DNA of 64,000 nt from Streptomyces sp. NBC_00271 (GCF_036178845.1 NZ_CP108070.1:11718001-11782000); one strand, 5' to 3'. Positions 17,565 through 26,802 are shown, numbered from the stretch's first letter. The notes: generated by a model not told the origin, from the sequence alone. Numbers and translations are program-made.

Positions 17565-18443
17565 TCAGAAATGCGCTGCCTCGGGAACGACGCGTTCTCC
17601 GAGCAGCTGGAGGGCCGCCTGCTGGTCGGCTCCCCGTACCGGGCCGATGACGTGGTCGATGCCGATCCGGTGCAGCCGGCGCAGTTCGGCGAGCAGGCCC
17701 GGCACGTGCTTGCCCCGCGGCCCGGGGTCGAGGGGGAGGAGGACGGTCTTCTCGATCGTGTCGTAGTCCCGCCCGGCCCGGTCGCAGTGTCCGCGCAGCA
17801 CGTCGAGTTTGTGCCGGAGGTCCGGTCCGTGGAAGAGGTTGCAGGCGTTGCCGTACTCCGCGACGAGCCGCAGCGTCTTCTGCTCGCCGGACCCGCCGAT
17901 CAGGATCGGCGGGTGGGGGCGCCGTACCGTGGCGGGGGAGTTGAGGGTGCGCTCGAGCCGGTAGTGGCGGCCGTTGAAGGGCCCTTCGTCGTCGCTCCAC
18001 ATCTGCAGGCAGATCCGCAGCGTCTCCTCGAGGCGTTCGAACCGCTCGGCGACGGGCGGGAAGGGCAGGCCCAGTCCGCGCGCCTCGGCGACGTTGAACC
18101 CCGCGCCGACACCGATGCCCAGGGCCGCCCGGCCCTCGGACAGCACGTCGAGCGTGGTGACCATCTTGGCCAGCAGGCCGGGCTCGCGGTAGCCGGCCGA
18201 GGTCACCAGGGCGAGAAGCTCCACGCGTTCGGTGCTCGCCGCCAGGTAGCCCAGCGTGGTGTACGCCTCCAGCATTTCCTGTTCGGACGTCCCCACGATC
18301 CCGATCTGGAAGAGATGGTCCATGACGGCGATGCGTGTGAACCCGTACTCCTCCGCGGTGCGGGCGAGCCGGCCCACGTGACGTGCGATGCCTGCCGGGC
18401 CCTGGGGCTGGGTGAAGTCAGCGATGGCCATGCCGAGGTTCAT
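17565..18443 (-). CDS. LLM-class F420-dependent oxidoreductase
   Basis: A 292-residue TIM-barrel oxidoreductase of the luciferase-like monooxygenase superfamily, which in actinobacteria mostly uses coenzyme F420. Typical blocks are MDHLFQIG, GYREPGLLAKMVTTLDVLSEGRAALGIG, RPHPPILIGGSGEQKTLRLVAEYG and the C-terminal GIDHVIG. It starts at the ATG at 18443; longer frames add unrelated sequence. A candidate MarR operator lies 52 bases upstream. The substrate is unknown. Confidence 0.87.
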   Translation of the reverse strand: MNLGMAIADFTQPQGPAGIARHVGRLARTAEEYGFTRIAVMDHLFQIGIVGTSEQEMLEAYTTLGYLAASTERVELLALVTSAGYREPGLLAKMVTTLDVLSEGRAALGIGVGAGFNVAEARGLGLPFPPVAERFERLEETLRICLQMWSDDEGPFNGRHYRLERTLNSPATVRRPHPPILIGGSGEQKTLRLVAEYGNACNLFHGPDLRHKLDVLRGHCDRAGRDYDTIEKTVLLPLDPGPRGKHVPGLLAELRRLHRIGIDHVIGPVRGADQQAALQLLGERVVPEAAHF

Positions 18444-18494
18444 GCGGGCTCCCGTGTGCCGGACCGACCGACCGAGTATGCTTAGGCATTCATC

Positions 18495-18510
18495 TGCTTT
18501 GTCAAGCAAG
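18495..18510. promoter_or_regulatory. Candidate MarR operator upstream of the LLM gene
   Basis: TGCTTTGTCAAGCAAG is an inverted repeat that matches 15 of 16 bases of the site at 15024-15039, 3.5 kb away. It lies in the promoter region of the LLM oxidoreductase gene. Confidence 0.6.
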
Positions 18511-18643
18511 GAAATACCGGTGAGTGCCGCGCATATTGGTGCCAAGAAACCAATTTCCCGGCAAATGTGGTGTTCGTCGCCCAATGGCTCCATCCGTGCA
18601 CGCTTCTAGCGTCGTCCTCACGGAAACGCTCCTTCCGGTCCCC

Positions 18644-18677
18644 GGACCGGAAGGACCGGAAGGACCGGAAGGACCGG
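18644..18677. repeat. 9-base tandem repeat, 3.8 copies
   Basis: GGACCGGAA is repeated head to tail nearly four times in the gap. In one frame it would encode Pro-Glu-Gly repeats and in another Arg-Lys-Asp repeats, but no convincing gene contains it. The number of copies probably varies between strains. Confidence 0.75.
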
Positions 18678-19041
18678 TACATGAGCGCGGCAAAGGAGCG
18701 GTGCATGAACGCGGCAGACGGCACGGCGGCCGGCCCGTCGCGGGCCCCGGGACGGCGCCCGCCCGCGGCATGAGCGTGGCCCCGCGGAGCGCCGGGCTTC
18801 GGCCGGACGGAGGTCCGCTGCGGCGTCGCCCCGCCGGCCGTGGCGGCCGCCGGACGTGCCGTCACCGAACGGACCGCATTTCGCGACGAGGGCGCCGGTG
18901 TCGAGCAGGATCGGATCGGCGCTTGGTTCCGGCGTCCCACGACGCGAGGGAAGGCGCCCGGGCCTTCACCGAGAAGCGCGCACCCCACGGGCAGGGCCGC
19001 TGACCCGGCGCCCGGCTCCAGCACGAAAGTCGGTGGCAACA

Positions 19042-20652
19042 ATGACCGAGCGATCCACCGTCCACAGCGTGACCTACGACCTGCTGCGGACCCTGAAACT
19101 CACCACGGTCTTCGGCAATCCCGGCTCGACCGAGCAGACCTTCCTGCAGGATTTCCCCGAGGACTTCACCTACGTCCTGGCGCTGCAGGAGGCGTCCGTC
19201 ATCGCGATGGCCGACGCCTTCGCCCAGGTCACGCGCCGCCCGGCACTGGTCAACGTGCACTCCTCGGCCGGGGTGGGAAACGCGATGGGCAACCTGGTGG
19301 CGGCCTACCACGGAAACACGCCGCTGATCATCACCTCGGGACAGCAGCACCGTGAACTCGTGATCGGGGAGCCGTATCTCGGCAACCGCGAGGCCACCAC
19401 GCTGCCGAAGCCGTGGGTGAAATGGTCCTACGAGCCGGCCCGCGCCGAAGACGTCCCCGAGGCTTTCATGCGGGCCTATGCGGAGGCACTGCAGCCGCCG
19501 GCGGGACCGGTCTACCTGTCGATTCCCATGGACGACTGGAAGCGGCCGCTGTCCGGATTCACCCGGGTCCGGACCGTCAGCGACCGGGTCGTCCCCGATG
19601 CGCAGCGCCTGCGGCTGTTCGCCGACCGCATCTCCGCAAGCCGCCGTCCCGCGCTGGTCTTCGGGCCGGAGGTGGACCGGGCCGGCGGCTGGGACGCGGC
19701 GGTGGCCCTGGCGGAGAAGCTGCGCGCTTCCGTCTACGGCGCCCCGCTGCTGGACCGCGCCTCCTTCCCCGAGGACCACCCCCTCTTCCGCGGCCCGCTC
19801 GGCATGTCGGTGAAGACCATCAGCGACCGGCTGGCCGGGCACGACCTGGTGGTCGTGATCGGCGCGGAGGCGTTCCGCTACTACCCCTACGTGCCCGGCG
19901 ACTACCTCCCCGACGGCACCGAGCTCCTGCAGATCACCGGCAATCCGGGGGTTGCCGCGGCGGCGCGGGTGGGCGACAGCCTCCTGGGCGATCCCGCGAC
20001 GGCGACCGAGCTGCTCCTGGACATGGTCGCCGAGGGGTCTGCGCGGACCGCTCCGGAGCCGATGGCGCGGCCCCGTGAGCTGCCGCAGGTGCCGGGCAGC
20101 CCGCTCACCCCGCCGGAGGTGTACGCCGCCCTGAGCAGGGTCCGGCCGCCGGACGCGGTCATCGTCAACGAATCGACCTCCACGATGGCGCAGCAGGTCG
20201 AGTGGCTTCCGACGGTCAGGAGCGGATCGTTCTTCGCCACGGCCAGCGGAGGGATCGGCTGGGCCACCCCGGCCGCGGTGGGCGTCGCGCTGGGCGACCG
20301 GGACCGGGGCGTCGACCGGCCGGTGGTCGGCCTGATCGGCGACGGTTCCTTCCAGTACTCCGTGCAGGCCATCTGGACGGCGGCCCGGCACAACCTCCCC
20401 ATCGTGTATGTGGTCATGCGCAACCAGGAGTACTCCATCCTCAAGTCGTTCGCGGTACTGGAGGAGACGCCGGGCGTTCCGGGACTTGACCTGCCCGGGC
20501 TCGACATCGCCTCGGTGGCCCGCGGATTCGGATGCCGTGCGGTCGACGTGGAGACCACGGGGGACCTGGAGCGGGAGTTCAAGGCGGCCCTGAGCGCCGG
20601 CACCGCCACCGTCATCGTGGTGCCCACCCAGCCCCAGAAGGCGATGCTGTAG
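19042..20652 (+). CDS. Thiamine-diphosphate enzyme, benzoylformate decarboxylase type
   Basis: A 536-residue ThDP-dependent 2-oxo-acid decarboxylase closest in pattern to benzoylformate decarboxylase. The cofactor-activating Glu is E50 in ALQEASV, a candidate active-site His is H73 in NVHSSAG, and the ThDP-Mg motif GDGSFQYSVQ...MRN starts near residue 433. The order is N-terminal PYR domain, central domain, C-terminal PP domain. ATG at 19042 is where family similarity begins; no strong ribosome site was seen. The SDR gene follows after 38 bases, and an alpha-hydroxy-acid oxidase remnant lies downstream, which fits mandelate-like degradation. Confidence 0.85.
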   Translation: MTERSTVHSVTYDLLRTLKLTTVFGNPGSTEQTFLQDFPEDFTYVLALQEASVIAMADAFAQVTRRPALVNVHSSAGVGNAMGNLVAAYHGNTPLIITSGQQHRELVIGEPYLGNREATTLPKPWVKWSYEPARAEDVPEAFMRAYAEALQPPAGPVYLSIPMDDWKRPLSGFTRVRTVSDRVVPDAQRLRLFADRISASRRPALVFGPEVDRAGGWDAAVALAEKLRASVYGAPLLDRASFPEDHPLFRGPLGMSVKTISDRLAGHDLVVVIGAEAFRYYPYVPGDYLPDGTELLQITGNPGVAAAARVGDSLLGDPATATELLLDMVAEGSARTAPEPMARPRELPQVPGSPLTPPEVYAALSRVRPPDAVIVNESTSTMAQQVEWLPTVRSGSFFATASGGIGWATPAAVGVALGDRDRGVDRPVVGLIGDGSFQYSVQAIWTAARHNLPIVYVVMRNQEYSILKSFAVLEETPGVPGLDLPGLDIASVARGFGCRAVDVETTGDLEREFKAALSAGTATVIVVPTQPQKAML

Positions 20653-20690
20653 GCCGTGCGACCGGCACGGCGGGACAGGAGACAGCGGTC

Positions 20691-21452
20691 ATGGACCTTG
20701 GACTGAAGGACCGGGTGTACATCGTCACCGGCGGCACCCGCGGTCTGGGCAGGGCCGCCGCGCGCGAACTGGTGGCGGACGGGGCGAGGGTGGTCGTCAG
20801 CGGCCGCGGCGAGAAGTCGGTGGCCGCCGCCGAGGCGGAGCTCGGCGGCCGGGGGCAGGCGGTCGGTGTCGTGGCCGACAACGCCGACCCCGCTGCCCCG
20901 GACCGGCTCATCGGCGCGGCACGCGATGCCTTCAAGCGGCTGGACGGGGTGCTCATCAGCGTCGGCGGCCCGCCGCCAGGTACGTCGGACACCATCGACG
21001 ACGACCTGTGGCGCGCCGCCTTCGAGTCGGTCTTCCTCGGTGCGGTGCGGCTGTCGCGCGCCGTCGCGGCGGAGCTGGACGGGGGAGGGGTCATCGGCTT
21101 CGTCCTCTCCAGCTCCGTGTACGAGCCGATTCCCGGCCTCGCGCTCTCCAACGCCTTCCGGCCGGGCCTGGCCGGTTACGCGAAGAACCTGGCGAACGAG
21201 CTGGGTCCCCGGGGTATCCGCGTCGTCGGTCTCGTGCCCGCCCACATCGAGACCGACCGGGTCCGCGAACTCGACGCGCACACCGGCCACGCCGACGCCG
21301 CCCGCGCCCGTGCGACCGCCGGCGTCCCCCTGCGCCGCTACGGAACCCCCGAGGAGTTCGGCCGCAGCGCCGCCTTCCTGCTGTCGCCCGCCGCGTCCTA
21401 CCTCACGGGCGTGATGCTGTCGGTCGACGGGGGTGTGCGCAGGAGCTTCTAG
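20691..21452 (+). CDS. Short-chain dehydrogenase/reductase
   Basis: A 253-residue SDR. TGGTRGLGR is the cofactor motif (about residues 13-21) and the C-terminal LTGVMLSVDGG is typical. The usual catalytic YxxxK appears as GYAKN and the Ser block as SSSVYEP. AGGAG precedes the ATG. It is 38 bases downstream of the decarboxylase gene and probably co-transcribed. In that context it could reduce or oxidise an aldehyde or hydroxy acid made by the decarboxylase, which is inference. Confidence 0.83.
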   Translation: MDLGLKDRVYIVTGGTRGLGRAAARELVADGARVVVSGRGEKSVAAAEAELGGRGQAVGVVADNADPAAPDRLIGAARDAFKRLDGVLISVGGPPPGTSDTIDDDLWRAAFESVFLGAVRLSRAVAAELDGGGVIGFVLSSSVYEPIPGLALSNAFRPGLAGYAKNLANELGPRGIRVVGLVPAHIETDRVRELDAHTGHADAARARATAGVPLRRYGTPEEFGRSAAFLLSPAASYLTGVMLSVDGGVRRSF

Positions 21453-21808
21453 GGCCTGCCCGGCCGGTCATGCCGCAGACGCGGGGGCCCGGCACGCCCT
21501 CCCCCAAGCTCTTCGAGCAGGGGGTGCCCCCAGCGGTGCTGGGCCAGTCTCCTGGCGTACTCCGAGGCGACCGGGAGCCCCTCGACGTTGTCCAGCGGTA
21601 TGTCGTTCTCGAAAATGTGCAGCAGCGTGGCGACGTTCTCCGCGACGCTCGCCTCGAGGATCTTGATGACGGTCCCGTCACCCCGGAGCTCCGGGATCTC
21701 CGCGAGCAGCTGCTCCCCGATGTCACGGCTGACGTCCGAAAGATGTGCCCCCACGCGCTCCGCGACCACGGACAGCTGCTTTGCGGCCTCGGGATACTCC
21801 GCAGCCAT
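21449..21808 (-). pseudogene. PucR-type regulator, truncated to its N-terminus
   Basis: The first about 90 residues (MAAEYPEAAKQLSVVAERVGAHL, EIPELRGDGTVIKILEASVAENVATLLHIF, EYARRLAQ) match the N-terminal domain of PucR/CdaR-like regulators of about 400 residues. The frame then runs into a GC-rich hairpin repeat at 21501-21524 and stops. The GGDEF-like domain and the C-terminal HTH_30 domain are absent, so it cannot bind DNA normally. Confidence 0.7.
21501..21524. repeat. Dispersed GC-rich hairpin repeat
   Basis: CCCCCAAGCTC and GAGCAGGGGG form a stem inside a longer G/C-rich block (21495-21535). This resembles a hairpin sequence often seen between Streptomyces genes. Here it marks the break point of the pucR fragment. 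Confidence 0.55.
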
Positions 21809-21966
21809 GCCCCGATCGTACAAAACGAGATCACCGGCTGCTCATCGGCGGACCGCGCGCGCGGGACGTGACCGGGGGCCGCGGCGGATCAATGTACGCC
21901 GGCCACAACCCCTTCAGCGCGGTCCGTACCGCTGTGGCCTGGCCGCCGTCCCGTCCCGGCCGCACG

Positions 21967-22755
21967 ATGAAAAGCCACTGGCCCCCGATGGCCGGGGCAG
22001 GTGAGGCGAGGGCGGTGACCCCGCGGGTGAACCGGGAGCTCGACGGGCAGTTCGGTGACTACCAGAACGAGATCTACACCGGCGGGCTGTCCGGCGTGCT
22101 GCCCGCCCTGCCGATGGAGTTCCAGGAGCTGGAGGCGCGAGCGCGGGCGGCGCTGTCGCTGCTGTCGCTGCTGTCGTATGTCGCCGGTGGCGCAGGAGAC
22201 GAGTCCACCCAGCGGGCCAACGTCTCGGCGTTCCTGCGGTGGGGGCTGGTGCCGCGGATGATGGCCGGTGCGGCCCGGCGCGACATGTCGGTGAACCTGT
22301 TCGGGACGCGTCTGCCGTCCCCGCTGTTCATGGCACCCGTCGGGGTGATCGGGCTGTGCGCGCAGGACGGCCGCGGCGACCTGGCCACGGCCCGCGCAGC
22401 CGCCCGTACGGGCGTGCCGATGATGGCCTCCACCCTCAGCGTCGATCCGCTGGAGGAGGTCGCGGCCGAGTTCGGGGACACCCCGGGATTCTTCTCGCTG
22501 TACACCCCCACCGACCGGGAGCTGGCCCAGAGCCTGGTGCGCCGGGCCGAAACGGCGGGCTTCAAGGGCATCGTGGTGACGCTGGACACCTGGATCACCG
22601 GATGGCGCCCCCGCGACCTGGCAACCGGCAACTTCCCGCAGCTGCGCGGCCACTGCCTTGCCGACTACACGTCCGACCCGGTCTTCAGGGCCCGGCTGGT
22701 CAAAGCCCCCGAGGAGGATGTGCGGGCCGCGGTAGGCCCGCCACGGAACAGGTGA
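21967..22755 (+). pseudogene. Lactate 2-monooxygenase-like FMN enzyme, C-terminus missing
   Basis: The sequence follows FMN-dependent alpha-hydroxy-acid oxidases of the lactate monooxygenase type: GDYQNEIYTGGLSGVLP, LSYVAGGAGDE, LFMAPVGVIGLCAQDG, MMASTLSVDP, GFFSLYTPTDRE, IVVTLDTW. Similarity stops at EEDVRAAV and the frame ends in GPPRNR. About 110-120 C-terminal residues are missing, including the active-site Lys, His and Arg region (the HGGR block). The product should therefore be inactive. The exact start is uncertain; similarity begins near 22015. Confidence 0.78.
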
Positions 22756-22884
22756 GCTCCGTACGGGCAACCGGGCCTGTCCGACGGGCCGCTGACGGGA
22801 CATCGGGTCCGCCTGCCCGGGGATCCACCTCTCCCGGTTCCCGTCCCTGGTCAGGGCGTCTTCGCCCTGCAATATGCTGACTCG

Positions 22885-23337
22885 GTGAGTAGCGAACCGG
22901 TACCGCCAGAGGGCACCGCCGTCGAGCTGATGCGGGCGATGACGCGGCTGCGCGCGCGGCTGCGCACCGAGGCGCCGATCGACGACCTGCCGTGGAACTG
23001 GTCGCATCTGACCACGCTGCACCGGATCGTCACGGACGGCCCGATGACCGTGAGCGAGCTCGCGCAGGCCGAGCACGTGCGGCGGCAGTCGATGGCGGAG
23101 ACCGTGGCCGCGCTGCGCGCCGGCGAGCTGATCACCACCGCGAAGGACCCCAACGACGGGCGCAAGGTCCTGGTGAGTGCGACCCCGGCCGGGCGGACGC
23201 TGACCGAGCGGATCCCGGCGGCCCGTGAGGCGTGGCTGGCCGAGGTGATCGGGTCCGCGCTTCGAGCCCCCGAGCGTCGGACGCTCGACAAGGCCGCCGA
23301 GATCATGAATCGCCTGGCGGACTCCGAGACCGTCTAG
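22885..23337 (+). CDS. MarR-family transcriptional regulator
   Basis: A 150-residue MarR regulator. The winged-helix core is DGPMTVSELAQAEHVRRQSMAETVAALRAGELITTAKDPNDGRKVLV (about residues 51-98), followed by helices for dimerisation. It starts with GTG at 22885. It is distinct from the regulator at 15244. The nearest target would be itself or the upstream truncated oxidase; no clear operator was seen. Confidence 0.87.
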   Translation: MSSEPVPPEGTAVELMRAMTRLRARLRTEAPIDDLPWNWSHLTTLHRIVTDGPMTVSELAQAEHVRRQSMAETVAALRAGELITTAKDPNDGRKVLVSATPAGRTLTERIPAAREAWLAEVIGSALRAPERRTLDKAAEIMNRLADSETV

Positions 23338-23674
23338 GCCCGCGGGGAGGAGCGGACCGGATTTTGACGGTAGCGGTCAGCCGGTAGTGAGCTGCTTCAC
23401 CCGCGCGTAGCCGATGTGGATCTCGGTGAAGGCCCTGAGGGGTGCTCAGGCAGGTCGGCAGCCGGCCTTCAGGAAACGATGGCTTGTTGAAGCCGATGTC
23501 TCTGCCGACGTGCGTCTGCAGGTGCCGGAACGAGGACTTGGCAGCCCACAGGCATCACCCGGGCATCACCGCAAGCCGGCGGGGCCGACCACGGACCGCC
23601 GGATTCTCCCGGCCTGATCTTGGAGCGCACACGGATTTCTTGCCCCAACGGGTTTGTGATGCAAAGCTGATGCC
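23338..23674. other. 337-base gap without a gene
   Basis: No coding frame, strong hairpin or repeat was recognised between the marR gene and the membrane-protein gene. Confidence 0.4.
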
Positions 23675-24430
23675 ATGGCAGATGCATCGATGCCCTCTCC
23701 GGGCACTCCTCACGAAGTCCTCGCCGGCCTTGGTGACTTGACCCGCCGGGTCCGTGCCGCGCAGCGCGGCGCCTGGTTTCCCCTCCTGCTGCTGGGCGTG
23801 CTCACGCTGGGCGGGATCCTGGTCAGCCGCTTCACCTTCAAGGTCGAGACCGTGCCCTGCCCGGCGACCGCACCCGCGGCAGGCACCGGCTGCACCCAGG
23901 TCACGCAGGTCACGCAGGGCTCGCCGGTCTACTGGCCCATCGGGCTCGCCCTCGCCTACGCCGCGACGGCGTTCTTCTACATCCGCCGCTCCCGCAACCG
24001 CGGTGTCGGAACCCCGGTCCGGCCGTACATCCTCACCGGGACCGCCCTGGTCGGTCTGGTGACCGCCACCGAGATCTGGAGCATCCGTCAGGGGATGCCG
24101 CAGCCCGGCGCCCCGATCGACTTCTGGGGCCTGCACCTCGACCCCGCCTCCGGGGTGACGGCGTTCCTCCACCGACTCACCGGGAACGCCACAGCCGTCG
24201 GGCTGCCGCTGCTGGTGCTGGCCTGGGTGGAACGCAGCCGCACCCTACTGCTACTCACAGTGGTGTACCTGGCCATCGAGCTGGTGCCGCTCACCACCGG
24301 CTGGGCGGGGATCCCGTTCACCTCACCCTGGTCCGCCGTGCCCCGCTACGGCGTACCCGGTGTGCTGCTCCTGCTCGGCGCGCTCGGGTTCGCTCTGGCC
24401 GAGCTGTCCCGTCAGCGCGACGTCTCATGA
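23675..24430 (+). CDS. Multi-pass membrane protein paired with an HTH regulator
   Basis: A 251-residue membrane protein with hydrophobic segments at about 36-54, 88-106, 124-140, 171-188, 192-210 and 225-243. An exported loop contains two Cys residues (VPCPATAPAAGTGCTQV). I do not recognise a functional family. Its stop overlaps the start of the HTH gene by four bases (ATGA), so the two are translated together. Membrane proteins paired in this way with a small winged-helix protein are common in Streptomyces. Confidence 0.72.
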   Translation: MADASMPSPGTPHEVLAGLGDLTRRVRAAQRGAWFPLLLLGVLTLGGILVSRFTFKVETVPCPATAPAAGTGCTQVTQVTQGSPVYWPIGLALAYAATAFFYIRRSRNRGVGTPVRPYILTGTALVGLVTATEIWSIRQGMPQPGAPIDFWGLHLDPASGVTAFLHRLTGNATAVGLPLLVLAWVERSRTLLLLTVVYLAIELVPLTTGWAGIPFTSPWSAVPRYGVPGVLLLLGALGFALAELSRQRDVS

Positions 24431-24765
24431 CCGATCAGCCCGCCCCGCACCCCGTCACCGGCCTGGACGACGTGGTCCACCAGCGTGTCCGCCTCGGCAT
24501 CCTCACCGTCGCCCACCAGGCGCGCCGGGTCGAGTTCGGCTTCCTGCGCACGGCGCTCGGACTCACCGCCGGAAATCTCAGCCAGCACCTGGCCGTCCTG
24601 GAGAAGGCCGGACTGGTCGAGATCGAGAAGGGCTACGAGGGCAAACGTGCCCGCACCTGGCTCTCCCTCACCCCGGCCGGCTACCGCGCCCTGCAGGACG
24701 AGGTCACCCAGCTCAAGCGGCTCATCCATCAGATCGAGCAAGGCAGTTCAGCCCCGGAGTCCTGA
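24427..24765 (+). CDS. Small winged-helix DNA-binding protein
   Basis: A 112-residue protein made almost entirely of one winged helix-turn-helix of the ArsR/MarR-like type: RLGILTVAHQARRVEFGFLRTALGLTAGNLSQHLAVLEKAGLVEIEKGYEGKRARTW. It has no metal-binding Cys pair. It overlaps the membrane-protein gene by four bases and is probably its regulator. Confidence 0.82.
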   Translation: MTDQPAPHPVTGLDDVVHQRVRLGILTVAHQARRVEFGFLRTALGLTAGNLSQHLAVLEKAGLVEIEKGYEGKRARTWLSLTPAGYRALQDEVTQLKRLIHQIEQGSSAPES

Positions 24766-24868
24766 TCTGGGCTCCTGCAAGCCGTGGTGAGCCGTGAGCG
24801 GCTCCCGCCGACGTCCGGCGGACCCGGACAGCACGCCGAACACCGTCCAAGAAACCTGGGGAGGACAC

Positions 24869-26068
24869 GTGAGCATCACATCGGTCACCAAGACGGACTT
24901 GACGCGCCGTCGCATGTTCGCAGCCGCGCTGGCGGCGGGGGTCGGGGCCGCCGTGCCGATCAGCGCAGCGCGCCAGGCGTGGGCAGCTCCCACCGCCCCC
25001 GGCTCGTCTCGACTCACGCTGCCCAGGCCCACCGGGCCGCACCCCGTGGGCACGGTGCCGCTCCACCTCGTCGACACCTCACGTCCCGATCCCGTGGCCG
25101 GCCCCGGGCATCACCGCGAGTTGATGGCCGGCGTCTGGTACCCCGCCCGCAGGGCGGAGGGCCTGCCGCGCGCCCCCTGGATGACCGAGGGCGCGTTGCG
25201 GGCGCTCCTCACGGACGCCGGCTTCTCCCTCGACCCCGCCCTCGGCCCGCTCACCGCCGCACACGTGGGCGCACCCGTGCACCATGCCGGCCACCGCCTG
25301 CCCGTCATCGTGTACTCGCACGGCTCGGGCAGCCACCGCGGCGACCACACCATCATGGTCCAGGAACTCGCCAGCCGCGGCTACGCCGTGGTCACCGTCG
25401 ACCACACCCACGACACGTTCACCGAATTCCCCGACGGCCGGGTGCTCACCCCGGACGACGTCCCGATGTACCCGAGGGACTTCGCCGCAGACCTCCGGTT
25501 CCTGCTCGACTGCGTGGAGGGGCTCGCCGCCGGGCGCAACCCCGACGCCGACGGCAAGCCGCTGCCCCAGGGCCTTCTCGGCGCCCTCGACCCGAAGCGC
25601 ATCGGCGCGTTCGGCTGGTCGAAGGGCGGCACCGCCACCGCGCTCACCATGCTCGCCGACCAGCGCGTCCGTGCCGGGCTCAGCCTCGACGGCCCGATGC
25701 AGCCGACCATCACCGCCGACCTGGACCGGCCGTTCATGATGATGACCGCCGTGTTCACCCGGGACGCCATGCCGGACGTCGCCGAGTTCTGGACACACCT
25801 TCGCGGCTGGCGGCTCGACATCCAGGCCGGCGGGGCCATCCACCCCTCATACGGCGACAACGTGACGCTGATCCCGCAAGCGGGCAAGATCCTCGGCATG
25901 ACCGACCAGCAGATCCAGGACATGATCGGCACCCTCGATCCGGCCCGGGCGGTACGGATCCAACAGGCCTACCCGCTCGCGTTCTTCGACCTGCACCTGC
26001 GGCACCGCAGGGAGCGTCTGCTCGACGGCCCGAGTACGGCCTTCCCAGAGGTGAAGTTCATCCCGTGA
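24869..26068 (+). CDS. Tat-exported alpha/beta hydrolase, PAF-acetylhydrolase-like
   Basis: A 399-residue secreted esterase-type protein. Its N-terminus carries twin arginines in TRRRMFAAALAAGVGAAVP with a likely cut after AWA, a Tat signal. The oxyanion region is VIVYSHGSGSHRGDH, the nucleophile elbow is FGWSKGG (GxSxG), and the C-terminal region fits the family. It starts with GTG at 24869 behind GGGGAGGA; upstream sequence is not signal-like. The substrate is unknown; phospholipid or polyester esters are typical for the family. Confidence 0.82.
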   Translation: MSITSVTKTDLTRRRMFAAALAAGVGAAVPISAARQAWAAPTAPGSSRLTLPRPTGPHPVGTVPLHLVDTSRPDPVAGPGHHRELMAGVWYPARRAEGLPRAPWMTEGALRALLTDAGFSLDPALGPLTAAHVGAPVHHAGHRLPVIVYSHGSGSHRGDHTIMVQELASRGYAVVTVDHTHDTFTEFPDGRVLTPDDVPMYPRDFAADLRFLLDCVEGLAAGRNPDADGKPLPQGLLGALDPKRIGAFGWSKGGTATALTMLADQRVRAGLSLDGPMQPTITADLDRPFMMMTAVFTRDAMPDVAEFWTHLRGWRLDIQAGGAIHPSYGDNVTLIPQAGKILGMTDQQIQDMIGTLDPARAVRIQQAYPLAFFDLHLRHRRERLLDGPSTAFPEVKFIP

Positions 26069-26266
26069 AGCGTCGGACCGCGCGATGCGCGGTCATACCA
26101 GGGCCGCCAGAAAATGCCGTCGCCATCCGGCTGCGGCCTTCGCGAAGGCAGCCATCCGCACAGCCCTTCCCTCGCGTGATCGGCGCTCCTGCCGCTCGCC
26201 GCCGTCGACGCGGAATTGGGTACGCGTACTCATGCGTGTCAACACCAGGCTCGGCACCCTGCAGCC

Positions 26267-26665
26267 ATGACGAATCCCCTTCCAGCGCCGAATCGCTGGC
26301 GCCCCTGGGCGCACCGAACACGCCGGGGCGCGGACCTTGCCCTCGCGGTACCGCTGTCCCTACTGGAGACCGCGTGGCTGGTGCTGGACTGGATGTTCGG
26401 CCTCGGCATGGAGGTATGGGCGGCGCAAGGCGACAAGGCGCAGGTCGACGCGGCAACCCTCGCGCACATCAATCGGGTGTGGGTGCTGTTGGTCGCCGTA
26501 CTCATCGTGGCAGTACTCGCGGGACTGTTCCGTGCCCCCTGGACGGCGATCGCACACCTGCTGGTGGCTCTCCTGGCTGGCCTGATACTGGGGGCCACAC
26601 AGCACCAGTGGGATACCGACCACGCCCCCTCGCCCGGGTGTATCCGCTACAGCGCCAACTGCTGA
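26267..26665 (+). CDS. Small membrane protein, DUF6234-like
   Basis: A 132-residue protein with three hydrophobic segments (about residues 25-45, 69-87, 92-110) and the motif ETAWLVLDWMFGLGMEVWAAQGD. The pattern fits the Streptomyces DUF6234 family, though this is from memory. The ATG at 26267 follows non-coding sequence; a longer frame has no support. Function is unknown. Confidence 0.6.
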   Translation: MTNPLPAPNRWRPWAHRTRRGADLALAVPLSLLETAWLVLDWMFGLGMEVWAAQGDKAQVDAATLAHINRVWVLLVAVLIVAVLAGLFRAPWTAIAHLLVALLAGLILGATQHQWDTDHAPSPGCIRYSANC

Positions 26666-26802
26666 GACACCCGGGCGCGGCTCGAACCACACTGTTGCCC
26701 GATATCACTGACGGTGACAGCCGAGACTGAGCCCCGCAGAGATCTGGCGGCAGTTGAATACGAGACCCCACCAGTACCGAGGGCCGCCCGGCGTCGTGCC
26801 GG

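Larger units (their letters stand above)
18444..19041. other. Long gap between LLM and TPP-enzyme genes
   Basis: About 600 bases hold the operator at 18495-18510 and the 9-base tandem repeat at 18644-18677. Open frames here are repetitive or Arg/Pro-rich shadows and none has family similarity that I could see. Confidence 0.45.

Noticed and set aside
18644-18677. Tandem repeat as part of a coding gene with Pro-Glu-Gly repeats
   Set aside because: The frame has no start, ribosome site or conserved neighbour sequence.
18482-19042. Long minus-strand frame of about 186 codons
   Set aside because: It is Arg/Ser/Pro-rich, spans the 9-base tandem repeat and shows no family pattern or ribosome site.
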